Shown here piece after piece: positions 19,089-27,064 of a stretch of DNA of 64,000 bases. The notes beneath the pieces were generated by a model. That model had not been told where the DNA came from and ran no database searches. It saw only the letters and a list, made by a program, of their open reading frames with translations. Source of the DNA: Pelagicoccus sp. SDUM812002 (GTDB taxonomy: Bacteria > Verrucomicrobiota > Verrucomicrobiia > Opitutales > Opitutaceae); NCBI RefSeq assembly GCF_031127835.1, contig NZ_JARXHX010000001.1, positions 62,001 through 126,000 on the forward strand. The letters run 5' to 3'. The position numbers were made by a program, and so were the translations under genes. Position 1 is the stretch's first letter. Every line of letters begins with the position of its first letter.

Positions 19089-20255
19089 CTACCCGAAACT
19101 TCCGAGCAAAGCTTCGCCCACCGCGTCTGCAACCATTCGACCCTCGGGGGTGAGGCGTAGGGTACCCCTTTCACGCTCTGCCTGGCCTTCCTCCACCAAT
19201 TGGTCGAACAGGGCGACTTGACTGAGGTCCTTGTCGAAGCGGCGGCCCAGATAAGCGAGGTCTACGCCTTCGTTCATACGCAGTCCAAATATCAGCGAAT
19301 CTTCGAGCATCAGTTCATCGCTCAGATTTACTCGGTCCACCAGACCACGTTCGCCACGCTCGAGCCCAGCCAACCAAGCCTTAAGGTCGGGCGTGTTGGT
19401 ATGACGAGAACCGGCCCACTGGCTGGAACCTGACGGTCCGATACCAATCCACTCCGCCATTTTCCAAGTATTCACATTGTGGAGGCACTCGTGACCGGGA
19501 ATCGAGTAGTTGGAAATCTCGTACTGCCGGAAGCCACCTTTTTCCGCCTCCTCCCACATCGCTGTGTAGAACCGAGCTTCGCGCTCTGAATCGATCGATA
19601 CTTTCCCCTGCTGCAGTTTAATGAAGAGGGCCGTATCTTCCTCAAAGGTCAGGCAGTAGGTGGAAAGGTGATCGGGCTGCAAAGCGAGAGCTCCTTGCAC
19701 ATCCGCCCGCCACTCTTCCTCGCTTTGGGTGGGAATAGCGAATATCAGGTCTACATTGACAGAGTGGAAACCGACTTCGCGGATCAAGTCGTAGGCTTTG
19801 TGTATTTGCTTGAGGGAGTGCTGGCGGCCGAGAGCGTCGAGCAGTCGCTCGTTGAGGCTTTGGATACCCATGGAAATACGGGTGACGCCGGCTTCCTTGA
19901 GAGCTTCCAGCTTGTCCCGCTTGACGGAGGACGGCGCCATTTCGACGGTCCACTCCTTAGCCGGCATTCCCAGCTTCTCAGTGATCGCAGCCCCTACCTT
20001 GAGCATGTCAGCCGCGGGCAACAATCCTGGCGTGCCCCCTCCCCAGAACATGGTATCGAGTTTTCGGTTACCGGCATCGACTAAGTCCAGCTCGCGCTTA
20101 ACGCCATCGATGTAGTTAAGAATACCCTTACGATCAGACTGAATCTGGTAGAAACCGCAGAAGTCGCAAGAAGTGGAGCAAAAGGGTACGTGCAAGTAGA
20201 GGCCGAGGGGCGTTTGTTTCTCTTCAGACGGCTCCTTGTGTTTGCTTTTACTCAC
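19089..20255 (-). CDS. hemW: radical SAM heme chaperone HemW
   Basis: HemW is a cytoplasmic radical SAM protein that binds heme and is thought to deliver it to respiratory proteins; it is often mislabelled as coproporphyrinogen III dehydrogenase (HemN). The 388-residue product has the cluster motif CSTSCDFC at about residues 26-33 (CxxxCxxC), GGGTPGLL, the SAM-binding EMAPSS and RISMGIQSLNERLLDALGR, and HNVNTWK, the HNxxxW signature of the HemW clade. The C-terminal part is a winged-helix-like domain ending in GSFG. It is divergent from the lipoprotein at 20369, with 113 bases between them. Confidence 0.93.
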   Translation of the reverse strand: MSKSKHKEPSEEKQTPLGLYLHVPFCSTSCDFCGFYQIQSDRKGILNYIDGVKRELDLVDAGNRKLDTMFWGGGTPGLLPAADMLKVGAAITEKLGMPAKEWTVEMAPSSVKRDKLEALKEAGVTRISMGIQSLNERLLDALGRQHSLKQIHKAYDLIREVGFHSVNVDLIFAIPTQSEEEWRADVQGALALQPDHLSTYCLTFEEDTALFIKLQQGKVSIDSEREARFYTAMWEEAEKGGFRQYEISNYSIPGHECLHNVNTWKMAEWIGIGPSGSSQWAGSRHTNTPDLKAWLAGLERGERGLVDRVNLSDELMLEDSLIFGLRMNEGVDLAYLGRRFDKDLSQVALFDQLVEEGQAERERGTLRLTPEGRMVADAVGEALLGSFG

Positions 20256-20368
20256 TCTTTGTTCTCCATTTCTATTAAATCGCTAAGGACGGGTGAACTA
20301 TTTGCTTCACCGCAAGTCCGTTATGTGATTGCAATACAGGCATTAATTCACTCTACCAGCCCGAAAAC

Positions 20369-21286
20369 ATGGATAAGCGAATTTCCAAAACCAACCGTAG
20401 AACTTGGCTCTCGATCATTCTCGTCCCCCTCGCTCTTTTTCTAGCAGGGTGCGACTTGAAGCTCGTAGACCTAACTCCGTCGACCCACAAGGCCAACCCT
20501 TCCCGCACCTATTCGATCACCGCACAGGTCTCGGTGAAGAATAACGCGGTCGTAGAAGGTAGCGTGCGGCCAGAGATCATCATCGACGGCAAGGCTCACA
20601 CCATGAACCGCGTTCCTGGAAGCGATTCCCTCTACGAATACGACTACACAATGCCTCCGGGCCGCGACAAGGCAGCGTACTACCTGCTCGTCCGCTACCA
20701 GCGCAAGACGGCGACCGCTGTCGTGTCCAAGGAGATTCCGACCGATGTTAAGACCATCAACGTGGAAAACCGCTACTCGGTGGAACTCGAGGTCAACCGA
20801 GCTCCAGTCGGCACCCGCATCGCCATTCTCGGTCGAGGCTTCACTCGGGACGACAAGGTCATGGTTGGCGGCACCCCGGCAGTCACCCAAGCCGAGAGCT
20901 CAACTTCCCTCGCCTTCTACGTTCCGAGCCTACCAGAAGGCCGCAACTACAACGTAAGCGTCCTCGGCCTCAACGGAGAACTCTCAGCCGGGACCCTTCG
21001 CATCGACGCTTCCAACATTCGCGTCTCGCCGAGCAGCTTAAACCTTCGTCAAGGACAGCGCGGCATCCTGGCCTTCTCTATCCCAACGGAGGCTCCCCCA
21101 GGTGGCCTAGCAGTCACCGTAACCACAGATGTGCCCGACAGCGTGATTATGCCAGAAGTCATAATCCCCGCGGGTCAGCGCTCCGCCAGCATCCGCGTAG
21201 AGGGCGGCGAACCTGGTTCGGGCAATCTTTACGTCGAACTGGGCGGTTACTCAGACGTCGTTATTCCCATCACGGTCTCTAACTAG
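20369..21286 (+). CDS. lipoprotein with IPT/TIG domain
   Basis: The 305-residue protein is an exported lipoprotein: LSIILVPLALFLAGC ends in a lipobox with cysteine near residue 28. After an N-terminal beta-rich part (residues about 40-135, TYSITAQVSVKNNAVVEG) comes an IPT/TIG-like domain (about 140-215) with APVGTRIAILGRGFTRDDKV MVGG spacing, and then a third beta domain (SPSSLNLRQGQRGILAFSI) to the end. IPT/TIG domains occur in cell-surface adhesion or polysaccharide-binding proteins; the ligand is unknown. A strong terminator follows at 21311. Confidence 0.8.
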   Translation: MDKRISKTNRRTWLSIILVPLALFLAGCDLKLVDLTPSTHKANPSRTYSITAQVSVKNNAVVEGSVRPEIIIDGKAHTMNRVPGSDSLYEYDYTMPPGRDKAAYYLLVRYQRKTATAVVSKEIPTDVKTINVENRYSVELEVNRAPVGTRIAILGRGFTRDDKVMVGGTPAVTQAESSTSLAFYVPSLPEGRNYNVSVLGLNGELSAGTLRIDASNIRVSPSSLNLRQGQRGILAFSIPTEAPPGGLAVTVTTDVPDSVIMPEVIIPAGQRSASIRVEGGEPGSGNLYVELGGYSDVVIPITVSN

Positions 21287-21310
21287 ACGACGACGCGAAG
21301 CAATTTTCCA

Positions 21311-21345
21311 AGCCTCGGCAGCCCAACCGCTCCGAGGCTTTTTCG
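21311..21345 (+). terminator. rho-independent terminator after the IPT/TIG lipoprotein
   Basis: The arms AGCCTCGG (21311-21318) and CCGAGGCT (21332-21339) form an 8-base-pair stem with a 13-base loop, followed by a T-rich run. It lies 25 bases after the lipoprotein stop codon and has no gene running against it. Confidence 0.85.
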
Positions 21346-21505
21346 TGAGCAGACTTTTGCAAACGAGGGGACGGGCCCAGTTTCGGATGCTAAAAACTAT
21401 TTTTCGACCTGAAATGACAGGTGGGATTCAATCATTTAGCGCTGGCAACTTCGTCTCGTAGCTAGATCCTTGCTGTGCTCATTTCTCCTTTGGAGTTTCC
21501 CGCGT

Positions 21506-22750
21506 ATGTCCCTCAGCCTCAGCCTGCAAGTCGAAGCCATCTACCGCCAGGATTCCGGCAAAGTGCTGGCCACTTTGGCAAGGCTCCTCGGCGACATCGA
21601 CCTTGCGGAAGAGGCGACGCAAGACGCGTTTGTCACCGCCTTGAAATCTTGGGAGTCTAAGGGAATTCCTGCGAAGCCGGTCGAGTGGCTTATATCTACA
21701 GGTCGATTCAAAGCGATCGACGCCATCCGCAAACGCTCACGATTGACCGTGCTCGAGCCAGAACTCGAACACCGAATCGAGGAAATCCAAGAGGCCAACC
21801 TTTCCTTTTCGGAACGCGATATCAAGGACGACCGCCTTCGGCTCATCTTCACTTGTTGCCACCCCGCCATCGACCCTACTGTCCAAATTCCGCTAACGCT
21901 CCGAGAGGTCTGCGGCCTATCGACGCAGGACATAGCAAAGGCTTTTCTCGTCCCCACCGCAACGATGGCCCAACGAATCGTTCGCGGTAAAGCCAAGATC
22001 CGCTCCGCTAGAATACCCTTCGTTATGCCGGACGCAGCATCTCTGCCCGAGCGTCTCGAATCGGTGCTCTCAGTCGTCTACCTTGTATTCAACGAAGGCT
22101 ATTCAGCCTCCTCAGGTACAGCGGCCCTTCGCTCTGACTTATCGCAAGAGGCGATTCGGCTCGCTCGCACCCTCTTAGATTTGCTTCCGGATCCCGAAGT
22201 CAGAGGATTGCTGGCTCTGATGCTCTTGCACGAATCTCGCCAGGCTGCCCGCACGAACCAGGAGGCCGATATCGTTTTGCTCGAGGAGCAGGACCGCAGC
22301 CTCTGGGATAGAAAGCTGATCGAAGAGGGCCTGCTACTCGTCCAGCAGAGCCTGGCTTCACGCGAGTTCGGATTCTACACGATTCAGGCTGCGATCTCCG
22401 CGGTTCATGCCGAATCCAAATCGACCCAGGAAACGGATTGGGCCCAGATCGTGGCTCTCTACAATGTACTCCGGCAAATCGATCCTTCTCCTGTCGTGGA
22501 ACTAAACAGAGCCGTCGCCGTCGCCATGCGAGACGGCCCCCAAGCCGGACTGGATCTCGTAGACAATCTGCTCGAAACTGACCAGCTCGCGGACTACCAT
22601 CTCGCCCACTCCGCCCGCGGTGAATTCCTCAGGCAACTGGGCAAGCCGACCGATGCGAAATCCGCTCTCGAAAAGGCCCTATCCCTAGCCAGGCAAACGC
22701 CGGAGCAACGCCTTCTACGGCGACGCATCGATTCGCTAGTTCTCAAATAG
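21506..22750 (+). CDS. ECF sigma factor, ECF42 type
   Basis: The 414-residue protein starts with a sigma-70 region 2 (LARLLGDIDLAEEATQDAFVTALK), then region 4 (LTLREVCGLSTQDIAKAFLV and PTATMAQRIVRGKAKIR). The long C-terminal half, about residues 190-414, is a helical TPR-like extension (EAIRLARTLLDLLPDPEVRG, ELNRAVAVAM) that is the hallmark of the ECF42 group. No anti-sigma factor or membrane segment is present; in this group the extension itself is held to control activity. The next six genes are of the DGPF/YCII type that regularly accompanies ECF42. The start is ATG 21506, with GGAG at 21492; an ATG at 21470 would add 12 poorly conserved residues. Confidence 0.9.
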   Translation: MSLSLSLQVEAIYRQDSGKVLATLARLLGDIDLAEEATQDAFVTALKSWESKGIPAKPVEWLISTGRFKAIDAIRKRSRLTVLEPELEHRIEEIQEANLSFSERDIKDDRLRLIFTCCHPAIDPTVQIPLTLREVCGLSTQDIAKAFLVPTATMAQRIVRGKAKIRSARIPFVMPDAASLPERLESVLSVVYLVFNEGYSASSGTAALRSDLSQEAIRLARTLLDLLPDPEVRGLLALMLLHESRQAARTNQEADIVLLEEQDRSLWDRKLIEEGLLLVQQSLASREFGFYTIQAAISAVHAESKSTQETDWAQIVALYNVLRQIDPSPVVELNRAVAVAMRDGPQAGLDLVDNLLETDQLADYHLAHSARGEFLRQLGKPTDAKSALEKALSLARQTPEQRLLRRRIDSLVLK

Positions 22751-22899
22751 CACCGCCAAAAACCGAGGTCGCGTTCAACGACCCTCGAACTTCCGCGTCC
22801 TTCACCTTATCGCAGGGCTGCAAGATGCCGGGTACTCCCGCATTTGCCCAACAAAGCACCCCTGCTTTCGCTACGCTATGCTAAAAAAGTTTTTCCACC

Positions 22900-22932
22900 T
22901 GTCGAAAACCGCCGCCTGCATTCGACTAGTGA
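22900..22932 (+). promoter_or_regulatory. predicted ECF42 promoter ahead of the DGPF cluster
   Basis: TGTCGA at 22900-22905 is followed after 17 bases by CGAC at 22923-22926, about 70 bases before the first DGPF gene. From memory this pair matches the ECF42 promoter elements reported in Streptomyces (TGTCGA at -35 and CGA/TC-type at -10). The spacing is right for an ECF promoter, and I saw no comparable pair in front of the other genes of the cluster. Confidence 0.55.
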
Positions 22933-22995
22933 ATGAACAATCGAATACGCAGGGTGAAACACCCAAGCGAGCACAACAGATAGAGGAACTAGATT

Positions 22996-23850
22996 ATGAG
23001 AGTCATGGTAATGGTTAAGGCCACCAAAAGTTCGGAAACCGGCGAATTGCCGAAGACAGAGCTGATGGCAGAAATGGGGAGATTCAACGAAGAGCTCGTC
23101 GAAGCGGGCATCATGCGCTCGGGCGACGGCCTCAAGCCGAGCTCCCAAGGCGTTCGCGTACGATTCAGCGGCAAAGACCGCAGTGTCACAGACGGGCCTT
23201 TCGCTGAGACGAAAGAGCTGATTGCTGGCTATTGGGTATGGGAAGTCGACTCGATGCAGCACGCCATCGATTGGGTAAAACGTTGTCCGAACCCGATGCT
23301 TGAGGATTCCGATATCGAAATCCGACCCTTCTACGAAATGAGCGACTTCGCCGAGCTAGACCCCTCCGGCGACCTAAGCGAAAACGAGGACGTTCTGCGC
23401 GACGCCATTTCGATGCAGTCGGCTGATGTTCGACCCTACCTCTTTTTCGGCGGTCGCTGCGAGGAAGCCCTCGAATTCTACAAAAAAGCGCTCAACGCAA
23501 AAGTAGGCATGGTCATGCGGCATTCCGAAAGTCCTGAACCCGCTCCCGAAGGCATGCTTCCTGAAGGCTTCGAAAACAAGATCATGCACGCGGAATTCAC
23601 AGTGGGCAAAATCACTCTGATGGCCTCCGACGGCTGCGGCGAATCCGTCGACGCTGGCAGTTTTCGCTTGGCTCTCACCGTGCCCACCGAATCCGACGCT
23701 CAACGCGTCTTCGCCTCTCTTGCCGATGGGGGCGAAAGCGTGATGCCGCTCGAAAAAACATTTTGGTCGCCATGCTTCGGTATGGTCACGGACAAATTCA
23801 GTGTCGGTTGGATGGTGATGGTACCCGACCACAAAAACCCAGATCACTAA
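22996..23850 (+). CDS. DGPF (YCII) domain-VOC domain fusion
   Basis: The 284-residue protein fuses two domains that elsewhere are separate. Residues 1-117 are a DGPF/YCII-type domain (MRVMVMVKATKSSETGE, then VTDGPFAETKELIAGYWVWE). Residues about 145-275 are a VOC/PhnB-like domain of the glyoxalase fold (VRPYLFFGGRCEEALEFYKK, EFTVGKITLMASDG, WMVMVPDH). No reaction has been assigned to the DGPF family. The start has GAGGA at 22983, ten bases upstream. It is the first gene after the predicted ECF42 promoter. Confidence 0.85.
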   Translation: MRVMVMVKATKSSETGELPKTELMAEMGRFNEELVEAGIMRSGDGLKPSSQGVRVRFSGKDRSVTDGPFAETKELIAGYWVWEVDSMQHAIDWVKRCPNPMLEDSDIEIRPFYEMSDFAELDPSGDLSENEDVLRDAISMQSADVRPYLFFGGRCEEALEFYKKALNAKVGMVMRHSESPEPAPEGMLPEGFENKIMHAEFTVGKITLMASDGCGESVDAGSFRLALTVPTESDAQRVFASLADGGESVMPLEKTFWSPCFGMVTDKFSVGWMVMVPDHKNPDH

Positions 23851-23922
23851 TAACAGATAGGCCCATGTTTCAAAACTTGAAATGCTGGGATCGAGCAACA
23901 ACGAAAAACTCGTATATATAAA

Positions 23923-24303
23923 ATGAAATACATGCTATTAATCTACGGATCCGAGGATACTTGGACTGAACAAGAACGCGAAGACTGCATGTTAGAGTCT
24001 ATGGCGATCTCCGACGAGTTGGAATCTCAAGGTAAATGGATCGCTTCTTCTCCTCTTTTCCCGGTATCCAGCGCCACCAGCCTACGCGTTCGCAACGGAA
24101 AGCGACAGATTACCGATGGGCCTTTTGCCGAAACTGTTGAGCAGCTTGGTGGATACTATATTATCGATGTAGTCGATCTCGACGAAGCGCTCTCCATCGC
24201 CGAACGCCTTCCTCCTTCTAAGAAAGGCACGGTCGAAATTCGCCCACTTTTCCCACTACCAGCGAGGCGAGCAAGCAACATTACTGCCGAGGAAACCCGC
24301 TAA
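23923..24303 (+). CDS. DGPF (YCII-related) protein
   Basis: A 126-residue single-domain member of the YCII/DGPF family: MKYMLLIYGSEDTW at the start, LRVRNGKRQITDGPFAETVE in the middle and a sheet strand GGYYIIDVVDLDEALSIAE. Such proteins fold as dimeric alpha+beta barrels. The function is not established; their constant partnership with ECF42 sigma factors suggests a stress or metabolite-response role. It is the second gene of the cluster, 72 bases after the first. No ribosome binding site stands out. Confidence 0.88.
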   Translation: MKYMLLIYGSEDTWTEQEREDCMLESMAISDELESQGKWIASSPLFPVSSATSLRVRNGKRQITDGPFAETVEQLGGYYIIDVVDLDEALSIAERLPPSKKGTVEIRPLFPLPARRASNITAEETR

Positions 24304-24333
24304 ACTAAAACAATCTAAGAAGGAGAATATGTT

Positions 24334-24711
24334 ATGTCAGGATATACAGATGGATTTGTAATACCGATACCCAAAGGAAAAATCGAGGAGTACCGTAAAA
24401 TGGCCGAAGCCGCAAACGAGGTTTGGCTGGAGCATGGAGTCCTAGACTACAAGGAGTGCATAGGCGAAGACCTAGCAGCCAATAAAGACTGCGGCTCGTT
24501 CCCAGACTCTCTTGGCATAAAGGAAGACGAAGTCGTCATTTTCGCTTGGATAAGCTACAAGTCCCGTGAACATCGCGACGAGGTAAACGCCAAAGTTATG
24601 AAAGATCCGCGAATCGCCGGTATGTGTGAAAGCGGTGAAATGCCTTTCGACCCAACACGCATGCTATATGGAGGTTTCGAGGTGTTCGTGTCTAAAGATC
24701 CCGTCCAATAA
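24334..24711 (+). CDS. DUF1428 family protein
   Basis: A 125-residue protein of the DUF1428 family (dimeric alpha/beta barrel): GYTDGFVIPIPKGKIEEYRK at the start, WLEHGVLDYKECIGED, and FAWISYKSREHRDEVNAKVM. It ends with the typical GGFEVFVSK. Function unknown. It has a strong ribosome binding site AAGGAG at 24319-24324 and follows the DGPF gene after 30 bases, so it is probably on the same transcript. Confidence 0.87.
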   Translation: MSGYTDGFVIPIPKGKIEEYRKMAEAANEVWLEHGVLDYKECIGEDLAANKDCGSFPDSLGIKEDEVVIFAWISYKSREHRDEVNAKVMKDPRIAGMCESGEMPFDPTRMLYGGFEVFVSKDPVQ

Positions 24712-24747
24712 GCAGGGTTATATTTTCTATTTCATACAAACGAAAAC

Positions 24748-25158
24748 ATGAAAAGTTCTAAGAAAAAGATCATCGGCTGGACCCTCAGCGCCCTGATCGC
24801 AGCCTTCCTTACCTTCGCTAGCGCGAGCGGAAAATTCACCGAGTGGGAGGGAAAAGAGGAGTTGTTCGCCGAAATGGGTTGGTCGACCGAAATCATGTTC
24901 AAAATCGGTTTTGTCGAGGTCCTTGTCGCCTTGCTTTTCCTCGTTCCAAAGATCGCTATCTATGGTGCGATCCTGCTCACCGCTTACCTTGGCGGTGCCA
25001 CAGCTACGCACATTCGTATGGGCGAAGCCTTCTACATGCCTATTGTTATAGGCATTCTCGTCTGGATCGCGTTAGCCTTCAGAGATCCCTCAGTATTCAA
25101 GGCTCTACTGTCGAAACGACCCGAATCCTCGACTACATCATTATCAAATGAAACTTGA
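24748..25158 (+). CDS. DoxX-like small membrane protein
   Basis: A 136-residue protein with four hydrophobic segments (GWTLSALIAAFLTFASASGK, VEVLVALLFLVPKIAIYGAI, LLTAYLGGATATHIRMGE, IGILVWIALAF), the pattern of the DoxX family. The residues before the third segment (THIRMGE) are typical. The family's reaction is uncertain. Its end overlaps the start of the next gene by 11 bases, indicating an operon. Confidence 0.82.
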   Translation: MKSSKKKIIGWTLSALIAAFLTFASASGKFTEWEGKEELFAEMGWSTEIMFKIGFVEVLVALLFLVPKIAIYGAILLTAYLGGATATHIRMGEAFYMPIVIGILVWIALAFRDPSVFKALLSKRPESSTTSLSNET

Positions 25159-25618
25159 AACAAAAGTAACCCCGTGGCTCGGGTTTAACAACAAGGCCGA
25201 GGAAGCTGCCCGCTTCTATACATCCATCATCCCTCACTCGAGCATCCACAGCATCACCAAAAAACCCGGAACCAGCGATGCATTGGTAGTCAAATTCGAA
25301 CTCGGAGGTCTTCCCGTATACGCCCTCAACTCCGGGCAAGACTGGAAATTCTCGACTGCATTCTCCTTCTCCGTTGGCTGTGACGATCAAGAGGAACTCG
25401 ATCACCTCTGGGCAGCCCTCTCGGAAGGTGGTCAAGAATTTGAATGCGGTTGGGTAACCGACAAATTCGGTCTTTCCTGGCAAATTGTTCCTGCCCGATT
25501 GTCAACCTATCTCGATCCCTCCACCCCAGAGCGAGCAACCCGCGTGCTGCATGCGGTTTGGGGGATGGTAAAGCTCGACATAGCCTCCCTCGAGGCTGCG
25601 TATTCAGAAAACGAATAA
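25148..25618 (+). CDS. VOC family (PhnB-like) protein
   Basis: A 156-residue protein of the PhnB-like branch of the VOC superfamily (often annotated as 3-demethylubiquinone methyltransferase, although it has no methyltransferase fold). Signatures are TPWLGFNNKAEEAARFYTSI, SFSVGCDDQEELDHLWAALS and WVTDKFGLSWQIVP. The typical metal-binding triad is not clear-cut. It is the fifth gene of the cluster and overlaps the DoxX-like gene by 11 bases; the next gene follows after 15 bases. Confidence 0.87.
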   Translation: MKLETKVTPWLGFNNKAEEAARFYTSIIPHSSIHSITKKPGTSDALVVKFELGGLPVYALNSGQDWKFSTAFSFSVGCDDQEELDHLWAALSEGGQEFECGWVTDKFGLSWQIVPARLSTYLDPSTPERATRVLHAVWGMVKLDIASLEAAYSENE

Positions 25619-25633
25619 CCTCTATTCATTGTT

Positions 25634-25993
25634 ATGAAATACCTTGTACTACTTTACGCCGAAGAAGGGACTTGGCCTCCTGAGGAGCACAAAGTTGCGC
25701 TGGAAAAATCGATACAGATCTGCCACGAGCTAAATGCTAAAAAGCAATATTGCGGAGCATCGCCCCTTCAGCCGCCAGAAACCGCAGTCTCCGTGCGCGT
25801 TCGCGACGGGAAACGTTCCGTTTCGGACGGTCCGTACGCTGAAACAAAGGAACACCTCGGCGGCTATTTTCTGATCGATGTTCCCTCTATAGAGGATGCC
25901 ATCGAAATCGCCGCTAGAATTCCCGGATCACACCGTGGCACTGCCGAGATCCGACCCGTCCTTGAGGTCACAGGATTACCGGAGGCGGATTGA
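25634..25993 (+). CDS. DGPF (YCII-related) protein
   Basis: A 119-residue member of the YCII/DGPF family, like the product at 23923: MKYLVLLYAEEGTWPPEE, VRDGKRSVSDGPYAETKEH, LGGYFLIDVPSIEDAIEIA. It is the last gene of the cluster and about half identical by eye to the 23923 product, suggesting an old duplication within the operon. Confidence 0.88.
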   Translation: MKYLVLLYAEEGTWPPEEHKVALEKSIQICHELNAKKQYCGASPLQPPETAVSVRVRDGKRSVSDGPYAETKEHLGGYFLIDVPSIEDAIEIAARIPGSHRGTAEIRPVLEVTGLPEAD

Positions 25994-26154
25994 ACCTCCA
26001 TATTCACTTCCAATATTAGCCTCCAAGAGGTTCAGGATACGACATCGCGAAATTGTCATTTTCGATCATTTGTAAAACTGGGTGGCGGGATCCTAGAGAA
26101 TGCAGCGCATGTACTGAGTAGTATATGACTAAAGCTTACAACCCCATCCCTAAC

Positions 26155-26835
26155 ATGATCAGAATACTCCCGGTCTACGCGCTAGCCTTCGCTCTTCTGC
26201 TGACAGGTTGCGAATCGACTCAGCTAACAATCTCGCCGGTTCCGACCCAAAATTCCGGCGAATCCTCCGACGCGTTTGCATTGGAAAAGACTCATCGAGT
26301 CTCGGTCGAGCTGCTGACTCCGACCTTCTCGAGGAAATATGACGAATTGCCGACGTTCGTCGTCGTTATCGACAACCAAGGTGAGGAATCGATCTTGTTC
26401 GGTACCAACAACGTGAAACTGAGGTCTGGAAGCCAGCAAGTACCTGGCTATACTTTCGACGAGTATGTTAAGCTCGTTTACGAATCCGCGCACCGTGAAG
26501 CCGACGAGTACGGAGCGCGGCAGGCGGAGGTCACCCTTGGCTCTCAGAATGGCCATCGAAATGAAATGATTAACGACAACAGCCAGGCCGTCGCTAAGAT
26601 CAGTGCCGCCAAGAGGACCAATGACGCCGCAGCGAAACAAGAGGCTGCCAACCGTATCGGCGACGGAGCGGTGGAAATGATTAACTTCCACCAAATCAAT
26701 CCGGGCAAGAGTTTGGAGGGATTGGTAAAGTTCCACGGAGAGAAAATACAAGCCGACGAGCCGTTAACACTCATCGTCACCATCGCAGGCGAAGTTTACG
26801 AATTCGAGTTCCTAGTTTCGTCGAAAGAGACCTAA
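26155..26835 (+). CDS. hypothetical lipoprotein
   Basis: A 226-residue exported lipoprotein: MIRILPVYALAFALLLTGC ends in a lipobox (LTGC). The mature part begins with a beta-sandwich (VSVELLTPTFSRKYDELPTF, VVVIDNQGEESILFGTNNVK), has a central charged, helical stretch (about residues 110-165, rich in A, E, K, N) and returns to beta-strands at the end. I do not recognise a family. The ATG at 26125 would add ten residues before the signal; ATG 26155 gives a standard signal peptide. Confidence 0.65.
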   Translation: MIRILPVYALAFALLLTGCESTQLTISPVPTQNSGESSDAFALEKTHRVSVELLTPTFSRKYDELPTFVVVIDNQGEESILFGTNNVKLRSGSQQVPGYTFDEYVKLVYESAHREADEYGARQAEVTLGSQNGHRNEMINDNSQAVAKISAAKRTNDAAAKQEAANRIGDGAVEMINFHQINPGKSLEGLVKFHGEKIQADEPLTLIVTIAGEVYEFEFLVSSKET

Positions 26836-26896
26836 CCAATGCCGAACAATTGGAGCGGGCATCGGCCTTTTTCACCGCGCCCTAACCCAAATTCAT

Positions 26897-26930
26897 AAGA
26901 TCCTCGTCCGCACTGGTGGGGATCTTTCGT
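26897..26930 (+). terminator. possible terminator after the lipoprotein
   Basis: AAGATCC (26897-26903) and GGATCTT (26920-26926) make a 7-base-pair stem with a 16-base loop, followed by TCGTTT. The T-run is weak, so this is a tentative call. Confidence 0.4.
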
Positions 26931-27064
26931 TTCCAGCAGCGCAGCTCGTAGAAATCGGCTGTTTGCCGCATCGCAACACGCGCTCTCTGATCGCGCCTTT
27001 ACTCTGGTGGTTTCAATGCATAACCAGCTTCACAGCTCACGTCTCAGCAGCTACGCTTCCGCCC

